Part shown: positions 47,941 through 54,214 of the stretch, one piece after another
Position numbering within the stretch: the stretch's first letter is position 1
How the letters are laid out: each line of letters opens with the position of its first letter
NCBI RefSeq assembly: GCF_900110255.1
Contig: NZ_FODD01000016.1
Span: forward strand, 1-64,000
DNA: 64,000 bases
Origin: Actinacidiphila rubida
GTDB taxonomy: Bacteria > Actinomycetota > Actinomycetes > Streptomycetales > Streptomycetaceae
Direction of reading: 5' to 3'
Notes under the pieces: generated by a model
What the model was told of the DNA's origin: nothing
What the model saw: the letters and a program-made list of their open reading frames with translations, nothing else
Database searches by the model: none
Program-made: the position numbers and the translations under genes

Positions 47941-48351
47941 TCAGGACAGCTCCTGGATGCGGACCAGGTTGCCCGCCGGGTCGCGGAACGCGCAGTCCCG
48001 GATGCCGTACGGCTGCTGTGTCGGCTCCTGGACGACCTCGGTGTCACCGGCCTGGACGCGCGCGAACGTGCCGTCGAGGTCCTTGGTGGCCAGCAGGATC
48101 CACCCGTAGGTGCCCTTGGCCATCATCTCGGCGACGGTGCGCCGCTCCGCTTCGGTGATCCCCGGGTCCGCGGCCGGCGGCGCGAGCAGCAGGGAGGTGC
48201 TGGGCTGTCCGGCGGGGCCGACGGTGATCCAGCGCATCTTGCCGGACCCCACGTCGCTGCGGACCTCGAAGCCGAGGACGTCGCGGTAGAAGACGAGCGA
48301 GGCGTCCGGGTCGTCGTGGGGGAGCACGCTGGCGTGAATGGTGATGTCCAT
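47941..48351 (-). CDS. VOC family protein
   Basis: A 136-residue VOC protein (MDITIHASVLPHDDPDASLVFYRDVLGFEV; RDCAFRDPAGNLVRI). ATG 48351 matches the usual N-terminus. A GTG at 48360 would overlap the stop of the AraC-type gene (GTGA) and add three residues; either start leaves the pair translationally coupled. The AraC/VOC combination is common in streptomycetes and suggests the regulator controls this enzyme. Substrate unknown. Confidence 0.83.
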   Translation of the reverse strand: MDITIHASVLPHDDPDASLVFYRDVLGFEVRSDVGSGKMRWITVGPAGQPSTSLLLAPPAADPGITEAERRTVAEMMAKGTYGWILLATKDLDGTFARVQAGDTEVVQEPTQQPYGIRDCAFRDPAGNLVRIQELS

Positions 48352-48356
48352 GGCGT

Positions 48357-48830
48357 TCACGCTAGCCGCGGCTCAGGCAGGCGCGCTTCTCGATTCCTGA
48401 CCGGCCCCGGCACCTGCCCGGCATCGTCCGGTGGCAGGTCCGCGCCGCCGCGCGCTGCCTGCCTCCGGTAGACGCCGGGCGGCACGCCGACCACGGCGGT
48501 GAAGCGCGCGCCGAACGTCTCCGGTGACGGACAACCCACGGCGGAGCGGATCTCGGCGACGCCGGGGGCGCCGGGGCCGCCGCGGCACAGGATCGCCACG
48601 GCGCGCTCGATCCGCCGGGCCGTCAGATAGCCGTGGGGCGCCTGGCCGTAGGCCAGCAGGAACTGGCGGCTGAGGAGCCCGGCCGGCATGCGGACGCCGC
48701 GGGCCAGCGCCTCGACGTCCAGGGGGAGTGCGTACTCCCGGTCCAGCCGGTCCCGCACGCGGCGCAGCCGCGCGAGGTCCTCCAGGTGCCGGGCGAACGT
48801 GAGCGCCTCTTTGAGGGCGGGGTGGCACAC
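48357..48830 (-). CDS. AraC-type helix-turn-helix regulator
   Basis: A 157-residue short AraC-family protein made almost only of the DNA-binding domain: LPLDVEALARGVRMPAGLLSRQF (first HTH) and EIRSAVGCPSPETFGARFTAVVGVPPGVYRR (second HTH and signature). No sugar-binding domain. GTG 48830 is chosen because AAAGGA lies 8 nt before it; a longer frame exists to 48893 but without a site. It runs directly into the VOC gene, forming a two-gene operon. Confidence 0.8.
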   Translation of the reverse strand: MCHPALKEALTFARHLEDLARLRRVRDRLDREYALPLDVEALARGVRMPAGLLSRQFLLAYGQAPHGYLTARRIERAVAILCRGGPGAPGVAEIRSAVGCPSPETFGARFTAVVGVPPGVYRRQAARGGADLPPDDAGQVPGPVRNREARLPEPRLA

Positions 48831-48923
48831 CGTACGGGTCCTTTCGGCGGAGCGATCGGGCGGACACCGGGCGCCGCGGCGCCCGGCCGGCACGGCTGGT
48901 GAGTGCGGTCGGCCCCGCGGGCG

Positions 48924-49538
48924 TCAGCCCTCCGCCGTCTCCCACGCGAACCCGTCAGGGTCGGTGAACGGCCCGGCCCCGGCGCCGATCGCGAGCCGGT
49001 GCGCGCCGCTGCCCTCGGGGGAGACGCCCGCGTCCTTGGCGAGCGCCTTGCGCCCGTACAGGCCCAGCCCCACCGGGCTGCCGGGAAGCGCGAACTCGAC
49101 GTACTTGCGGCCGTAGCTCTTCGCCACGGTGAGGCCGTGCTCGACGTAGAACTTCTTGCTGGCCGCCACGTCCTCGGCGCCGAGCAGCAGCACCATCTTG
49201 TCGAACTGCCGGGTGTCGGGACCGGTGTCCTTCTTCTCGGAGGAGGCGACCTTCCAGATCGACCCGTCGGGGGCCTGGACGACGCCGCCGTAGCCCCACA
49301 GGGACTTGGCGACGGGCTTGAGCGCGGTGGCGCCCGCGGCGAGCGCGGCGTCGACGAAGCCGTTGACGGTGGACGGCTGCGACACGACGAGCGACACGGT
49401 GAAGCCGCGGAAGCCCGACGTCGGGGCCTCGGCCGCGCGCAGGCGCACCTGCTTGTCCAGGCCCAGGGCGGAGGCGTAGAAGTCGGCGGCGGCCTCGGTG
49501 TCGGCCACTTCGAGGGTGATGAAGTCGATGGAGTTCAT
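48924..49538 (-). CDS. Two-module VOC family protein
   Basis: A 204-residue protein with two VOC half-modules (MNSIDFITLEVADTEAAADFYASALGLD; and DKMVLLLGAEDVAASKKFYVEHGLTV). Two modules in one chain can form a full metal site. The C-terminal strand reads PFTDPDGFAWETAEG. ATG 49538 is preferred: AAGGAC is just upstream, whereas the longer frame reads through a tandem repeat. It lies upstream of the AraC/VOC pair on the same strand (93 bp) and may be part of that regulon. Confidence 0.83.
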   Translation of the reverse strand: MNSIDFITLEVADTEAAADFYASALGLDKQVRLRAAEAPTSGFRGFTVSLVVSQPSTVNGFVDAALAAGATALKPVAKSLWGYGGVVQAPDGSIWKVASSEKKDTGPDTRQFDKMVLLLGAEDVAASKKFYVEHGLTVAKSYGRKYVEFALPGSPVGLGLYGRKALAKDAGVSPEGSGAHRLAIGAGAGPFTDPDGFAWETAEG

Positions 49539-49582
49539 GTCCTTCACGCTAGCCAGCGGCCCGGGGCGGAGGCTTCTCGAAT

Positions 49583-49627
49583 CCTGACCGTCCTGACCGT
49601 CCTGGCCGTCCTGGCCGTCGTGACCGT
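49583..49627. repeat. Five tandem copies of a 9-mer
   Basis: CCTGACCGT, CCTGACCGT, CCTGGCCGT, CCTGGCCGT and CGTGACCGT follow one another in the 180-bp gap before the two-module VOC gene. Likely a minisatellite; would encode Gln-Asp-Gly repeats if read. Confidence 0.8.
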
Positions 49628-49718
49628 TCAGGGCTTCCTGCGCGCCCGGGCCGCCGAGCCCCACCTGCCCGTGGTCGCGGGTCCTCGCCGCGACCGGTAC
49701 CGGCGGGGCCCGCCGGAC

Positions 49719-50276
49719 TCAGATGAGGGCGCGCAGTGACGTCGCGGTCCGCCCTATGCAGACGTCGAAACCGGGCGGGTCCTCCGCCGTGATCCAGGAG
49801 GCGAAGGCGACGTGGAAGACCGACACCGCGCTGTGGGCGGCGAGGCTCGCGGCCGGCTCGGCCACCCCGCGGGAGCGCAGCGCCTCGGCCGTCGACTCGG
49901 TCATCGCCGCGAGCTTGAGCAGTTCGCGCTCCTGCAGGCTCGGGTCGGCGGCGACGATCCTGGCGCGGCGCACCGCGAACTCCCGGCGCTCCTGCAGCAG
50001 CCCGCCGCCCGCGGCCATTCCGGCCAGCGCGGCCTCCAGCGCGGTCAGCTCGCCGGGGGCGGCCAGGATCGCGTCGTGCACGGTGTGCTGCAGGGTCGCG
50101 GAGCCGTCGAAGAGGACCTCGCGCTTGTCGGCGAAGTGCCGGAAGAAGGTGCGTTCGGTGACGCCGGCGCTCGCGGCGATGTCACCGGCGGTGGTCTGCT
50201 CGAAGCCGCGCTCGGTGAACAGGTCCAACGCGGCGCGGATCATCCGCCCCTTCGCATCCGGCTCCCAGCGACCCAT
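49719..50276 (-). CDS. TetR-family transcriptional regulator
   Basis: A 185-residue TetR/AcrR regulator. N-terminal HTH: AALDLFTERGFEQTTAGDIAASAGVTERTFFRHFADKREVLF. The C-terminal ligand domain is helical. ATG 50276 (MGRWEPDAKGRM) is the usual start for this subfamily; longer frames up to 50342 would read through the operator. There is no Shine-Dalgarno, so a leaderless message is possible. It diverges from an NAD-dependent epimerase gene, its probable target, with a strong inverted repeat between them. Confidence 0.87.
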   Translation of the reverse strand: MGRWEPDAKGRMIRAALDLFTERGFEQTTAGDIAASAGVTERTFFRHFADKREVLFDGSATLQHTVHDAILAAPGELTALEAALAGMAAGGGLLQERREFAVRRARIVAADPSLQERELLKLAAMTESTAEALRSRGVAEPAASLAAHSAVSVFHVAFASWITAEDPPGFDVCIGRTATSLRALI

Positions 50277-50292
50277 GGCCATGAGTGTAGCC

Positions 50293-50342
50293 ATGGCAGT
50301 CGCTGACATCAATGTGCTACGGTCGATGTCAGTCACTGTCAT
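50293..50342. promoter_or_regulatory. TetR-type operator between regulator and epimerase genes
   Basis: ATGGCAGTCGCTGACAT (50293-50309) is an inverted near-copy (14 of 17) of ATGTCAGTCACTGTCAT (50326-50342). The inner arms TGACATC/GATGTCA are exact. Each arm is itself partly palindromic, fitting binding of TetR dimers at both promoters. Confidence 0.65.
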
Positions 50343-50413
50343 ACGCGGTTCATGGTGCGTGCCGGTCGCAGGCCGGGGTCGCGGGCCATGGCAACGCAGG
50401 AAGGACGTCCGTC

Positions 50414-51313
50414 ATGCATGTCTTCGTCACCGGAGCCTCCGGCTGGATCGGCTCGGCGGTCACCGACGAGCTCCTCGCCAACGGCCACAAGGTCACCGGC
50501 CTCGTCCGCACCGACGAGGCGGCCGCCGCCCTCGAGGTGAAGGGCGCCACCCCGCTCCGCGGGAACCTCGACGACGTCGACGGCCTCGCTGCCGCCGCCG
50601 CGGCCTCCGACGGGGTGATCCACCTGGCCTTCAAGCACGACTTCACCGACTACGCGGGCGCCGGGCGCAGCGAGAACGCCGCGGTGCGGCGCATGCTGGA
50701 CGCGCTCGACGGCAGCGGCCGGCCGTTCCTGCTCGCGTCCGGCCTCGCCTCGGGCGCCGTCGGCCGTCCGGCAACGGAGGACGACGCCTCGCCCTTCCAC
50801 GGCGCGGACTCCATGCGCGGCGGCAGCGAGAATCTCGCGCTGTCCTACGCCGAACGGGGCGTACGCCCGGTGGCGCTGCGCTTCTCGCCCACCGTCCACG
50901 GCATGGGCGACCACGGCTTCACCGCTCAGCTGGCCCGGATCGCCAAGGAGAAGGGCTTCGCCGGCTACATCGGGGACGGGGCGACGCGGTGGGCCGCCGT
51001 GCACCGCTCGGACGCCGCGCGGCTGGTCCGGCTCGCCCTGGAGAAGTCCGCCCCCGGCTCGCGGGTGCACGCCGTCGCCGAGACCGGCATCCCGAGCCGC
51101 GACATCGCGGCCGCCCTCGGCGCGTCCCTGGGCGTGCCGACGGCCTCGGTCGCGCCGGACGAGGCCGAGGCGCACTTCGGCTGGATCGGCCGCTTCTTCG
51201 GCATGGACGTCACCGCGTCGAGCGACCGCACCCGCGAACTGCTCGGCTGGGCGCCGACCGGCCCGACGCTGCTGGAGGACATCGCGGCCGGCGCGTACGC
51301 CCTGGGCGGCTGA
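50414..51313 (+). CDS. NAD-dependent epimerase/dehydratase family protein
   Basis: A 299-residue extended short-chain dehydrogenase. Nucleotide motif VTGASGWIGSAV (G-x2-G-x2-G type) at residue ~6. The usual YxxxK is replaced by a region around SMRGGSENLALSYAERGVRPVALR, which lacks a clear Tyr-x3-Lys, so it may be a reductase or a regulatory-type SDR. Often annotated as SDR family oxidoreductase and inducible through its divergent TetR gene. ATG 50414 follows AAGGA at 8 nt. Confidence 0.83.
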   Translation: MHVFVTGASGWIGSAVTDELLANGHKVTGLVRTDEAAAALEVKGATPLRGNLDDVDGLAAAAAASDGVIHLAFKHDFTDYAGAGRSENAAVRRMLDALDGSGRPFLLASGLASGAVGRPATEDDASPFHGADSMRGGSENLALSYAERGVRPVALRFSPTVHGMGDHGFTAQLARIAKEKGFAGYIGDGATRWAAVHRSDAARLVRLALEKSAPGSRVHAVAETGIPSRDIAAALGASLGVPTASVAPDEAEAHFGWIGRFFGMDVTASSDRTRELLGWAPTGPTLLEDIAAGAYALGG

Positions 51314-51442
51314 CAGCACTGACGGTGCCGATCGCGCTGACGGCTACCGACGGCGGCCGGCACGGCCACCGCGCGGCCGCCCCGACGGCAGCGTGGTCAA
51401 CGGGCCGAGCCGTCGCTGACCACGGGCCCGTCGGGTGCGCGC

Positions 51443-52159
51443 TCACAGCTTCCCGCCGGCCGCCAGCCGCATCAGGTCCGTGGAGAAGTCCACGTCGTCG
51501 GCGGTGCGTTCGGCGCGGGTCGCGGTGCCGCCGAACCGGTGGTCGTAGCCGTTCCACGCGGTGTCGGCGATGGCGCTGCCGACGCCGCTGCGCAGCAGCA
51601 GGACGAGTTCGGTGGCGGCGCGCGCGATCCGCTCGCCCAACTCGCTGTGACCCCAGTCCTCCGGCGCCGCGAACAGGGAGGTGGGCGCGGGGATCGCGCG
51701 CAGGAACGCGAACAGCGGGCGCATCTGCTCGTCGACGACCATCGAGTGCCGGGCCGTGCCCGCGGTCGCGGCGAGCACCACCGGCTTGGCGATGATCAGG
51801 TCGTTGTCGAGCAGGTCCGCGAAGGACTTGAACAGCCCGCTGACACCCGCCTTGTACACCGGCGTGCTGACGATCAGCCCGTCGGCGGCGGCGAGCCGTT
51901 CGAAGGCGTTCCGCAGCCGGTCGCTGGGGAAGCCGGACACGATCGCCTGCGCGATGTCGACGGCGAGCGGGCCGAGTTCGACGGTGCCGACGGTCGCCGA
52001 GCCGCCGGAGGCGCGTATCAGGTCGACGGCCTTCTGCGCCGTGCGGTCGGCGAGCAGCCGGCTCGACGAGGGGTCGCTGACGCCGGCGCTGACGACGACG
52101 AGGCGCACGGCCTGCTCCGGCCCGGCGGCGTCGTGCGGCTGGACGGTTGCCACGGTCAT
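51443..52159 (-). CDS. NAD(P)H-dependent FMN reductase
   Basis: A 238-residue flavodoxin-like reductase: RLVVVSAGVSDPSSSRLLADR at the first strand, DGLIVSTPVYKAGVSGLFKSFADLLD at the flavin loop and PVVLAATAGTARHSM. It resembles the CE1759/MsuE-like FMN reductases that supply reduced flavin to luciferase-type monooxygenases. Its ATG overlaps the stop of the MarR gene (ATGA) and it is last of the operon after the monooxygenase, so it should serve that enzyme. AAGGGAA precedes the start. Confidence 0.87.
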   Translation of the reverse strand: MTVATVQPHDAAGPEQAVRLVVVSAGVSDPSSSRLLADRTAQKAVDLIRASGGSATVGTVELGPLAVDIAQAIVSGFPSDRLRNAFERLAAADGLIVSTPVYKAGVSGLFKSFADLLDNDLIIAKPVVLAATAGTARHSMVVDEQMRPLFAFLRAIPAPTSLFAAPEDWGHSELGERIARAATELVLLLRSGVGSAIADTAWNGYDHRFGGTATRAERTADDVDFSTDLMRLAAGGKL

Positions 52160-52725
52160 GGCGTGTTCCCTTTCTCCACGTGGTCCGCGTCCTCGTCGGG
52201 GACGTGGGTCTTCTTCTGCGCCGCCGGCTTCCGCGTGCGTCCCCGGGCCTGCGCGGCCCGGGCGGCGGCCCGCTCGTTCCGGGCCGAGGCGAGCAGGCCG
52301 CTGCTCAGGTCGCGCAGCACCGCCAGGTCGCCGGGGTCCAGCGCCCGGTTCATCGTCTCGGCCACATGGCGGGCCACCGCCGCGCCGACCCGCTGCTGGG
52401 CGGCCAGGCCGTCGGGCGTGAGGCGGATCCGGGACGCCCGCGCGTCGTCCGGGTCGTCCCCCCGCTCGACGAGTCCGCGGGCCTCCAGTCTGATCACCAG
52501 CCGGGACATGCCCGGCTGGGTGATCAGCAGGGCGTCGTCGCGCAGTTCGCTGATCCGCAGCCCGTGCGGCGCGTTGGACAGCGCGTGCAGCACGCCGTAC
52601 TCCAGCGGCAGCAGGTCGCCCCAGATGTCGGCCTCGGTGAGCTCGTGCGCCAGGAGGGCCTGGGCGCGGCTGAGCGCCTCCCACGCCTCGTTCGCCAGGC
52701 GGATGTTGCGTGCGGCCACCGTCAC
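52156..52725 (-). CDS. MarR-family transcriptional regulator
   Basis: A 189-residue winged-helix regulator: LLPLEYGVLHALSNAPHGLRISELRDDALLITQPGMSRLVIRLEARGLVERG, with the wing DPDDARASRIRLTPDG. The C-terminus is extended and basic (~150-189). GTG 52725 overlaps the monooxygenase stop (GTGA) and its own stop overlaps the FMN-reductase start, placing it in the middle of a tightly coupled operon. It probably represses the operon through the ACATG/CATGT site upstream. Confidence 0.85.
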   Translation of the reverse strand: MTVAARNIRLANEAWEALSRAQALLAHELTEADIWGDLLPLEYGVLHALSNAPHGLRISELRDDALLITQPGMSRLVIRLEARGLVERGDDPDDARASRIRLTPDGLAAQQRVGAAVARHVAETMNRALDPGDLAVLRDLSSGLLASARNERAAARAAQARGRTRKPAAQKKTHVPDEDADHVEKGNTP

Positions 52726-53909
52726 ACGACCTGCGGGAAGCGGGCCTCGGCGTCCGGGTCGCTGTCCTGGTACGGCGAGGCACCGGACAGGTTGTCGCCG
52801 CGGTTCGGGTTCGGGCGCGGCTGGCGCGGTTCCGCGTCACCGTACTTCGCCCGCACCAGGTCGGAGTGCGTGGGCGCCTCGGGCACGTCCGGGGCACGCA
52901 GACTCGCGGTCTCCTTGCGCAGTACCGGCACCACCTCGGTGCCGAGCAGCTCGATCTGCTCCAGCGCCATCTCCACCGGCAGGGCCATGCTGTCGACCGC
53001 GAACATCTGCCGCTGGTAGTCGCCGAAGCCCTCGCGGAACGTCAGCGTCTTGTCGATGACCTCCTGCGGGCTGCCGACGGTGAGCGGCGTGCCCGCCATG
53101 TAGTCGTCGAGCGAGCTGCCGCGGAAGATCGGATACGACTCGAAGTACGGCCGGAACGTCTTCACCGCGTCCTGGGAGCGGCGGGCGATGAACGCCTGCC
53201 CGCCCAGTCCGACGATGGCCTGCTCCCTGGTGCCGTGCCCGTAGTGCTCGAAGCGCGACCGGTAGAAGTCCACCAGCGGTTTGAAGTGCAGGTTGGGCGC
53301 CAGGATGTGGTTGGCGAAGTACCCGTTGCCGTAGTACGCGGCCTGCTCGGCGATCTCCGGCGTGCGGATGGAGCCGTGCCAGACGAACGGGGGCACGTCG
53401 TCCAGCGGCCGCGGGGTCGAGGTGAAACCCTGCAGCGGCGTACGGAAGGTGCCCTCCCAGTCCACCACGTCCTCGCGCCACAGCCGGTGCAGCAGGTTGT
53501 AGTTCTCCAGCGCCAGGGCCACGCCCTGCCGGATGTCCTTGCCGAACCACGGGTAGACCGGCACCGTGTTGCCGCGCCCCACCATGAGGTCGAGCCGGCC
53601 CTTGGCCACGTGCTGGAGCATGGCGTACTCCTCGGCGATCCGCACCGGGTCGTTCGTGGTCACCAGGGTGACCGAGGTGCTGAGGATGATCCGCCGCGTC
53701 AGCGCCGCGATGTGCCCCAGCAGGGTGGTGGGGGAGGACGGCACGAACGGCGGGTTGTGGTGCTCGCCGAGGGCGAAGACGTCCAGGCCCACCTCGTCGG
53801 CCTTCTGCGCGATGCGCACGATGTTGCCGATGCGCTCCGCCTCGCTCTGGGTGTAGCCGGTGACGGGGTCGGGCGCGATGTCGCCGACCGTGAAGATTCC
53901 GAACTGCAT
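52722..53909 (-). CDS. LLM-class flavin-dependent monooxygenase
   Basis: A 395-residue bacterial luciferase-like protein: MQFGIFTVGDIAPDP, ALGEHHNPPFVPSSP, IILSTSVTLVTTNDPVRIAEEYA and KGRLDLMVGRGN are family signatures. It uses reduced FMN and oxygen; the downstream FMN reductase fits as its partner. Substrate is not visible; such operons act on alkanals, aromatic or sulfur compounds. A basic Pro/Asp-rich C-terminal tail (~350-395) is unusual. ATG 53909 has a GAGAGG site. First gene of the monooxygenase-MarR-FMN reductase operon. Confidence 0.87.
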   Translation of the reverse strand: MQFGIFTVGDIAPDPVTGYTQSEAERIGNIVRIAQKADEVGLDVFALGEHHNPPFVPSSPTTLLGHIAALTRRIILSTSVTLVTTNDPVRIAEEYAMLQHVAKGRLDLMVGRGNTVPVYPWFGKDIRQGVALALENYNLLHRLWREDVVDWEGTFRTPLQGFTSTPRPLDDVPPFVWHGSIRTPEIAEQAAYYGNGYFANHILAPNLHFKPLVDFYRSRFEHYGHGTREQAIVGLGGQAFIARRSQDAVKTFRPYFESYPIFRGSSLDDYMAGTPLTVGSPQEVIDKTLTFREGFGDYQRQMFAVDSMALPVEMALEQIELLGTEVVPVLRKETASLRAPDVPEAPTHSDLVRAKYGDAEPRQPRPNPNRGDNLSGASPYQDSDPDAEARFPQVV

Positions 53910-53956
53910 GATGTGCGCCTCTCTCGCTCGCAGCGATCGTTACCCCAGCCATAACA

Positions 53957-53972
53957 ACATGACTGAGCATGT
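53957..53972 (-). promoter_or_regulatory. MarR-type operator upstream of monooxygenase operon
   Basis: ACATG-N6-CATGT lies 48 nt before the operon start, in the AT-richer part of the 305-bp divergent region (53910-54214). It is the likely site for the operon's own MarR. Confidence 0.5.
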
Positions 53973-54123
53973 ATTCCGCGCTGCCGGAGACGCCGGCGCC
54001 CGGCGGTGGCGCGGAGGTGCGGAAGCCCGGTGGCCGGATCGGACGGGTCGGGGCGAGGTGCGGCGGGGGTTCCGGTCGGGAGGGGTTGACAGTCCACCGT
54101 CAGGGGAAGACGCTGCAAGGTAA

Positions 54124-54140
54124 TTAGGAAAGCTGACTAA
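54124..54140 (+). promoter_or_regulatory. TTAG-N9-CTAA site upstream of the GH2 gene
   Basis: TTAGGAAAGCTGACTAA forms inverted TTAG/CTAA arms in an AT-rich island 75 nt before the GH2 start. Similar TTAGGAAA-containing elements precede some actinomycete chitosanase genes (from memory, unchecked). TTGACA at 54086-54091 may be a -35. Confidence 0.35.
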
Positions 54141-54214
54141 CTAAATCGACCCGGCTGACTCCCGGCCTCACTCGTCCACCTCGCTCCATCCCTCCGCCAA
54201 CGATGGGAGCGCAT

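Noticed and set aside
54206..54214. TGGGAGCGC before the GH2 start as a CebR half-box
   Set aside because: Right half is absent and the GGGAG is better explained as the Shine-Dalgarno of GTG 54215.
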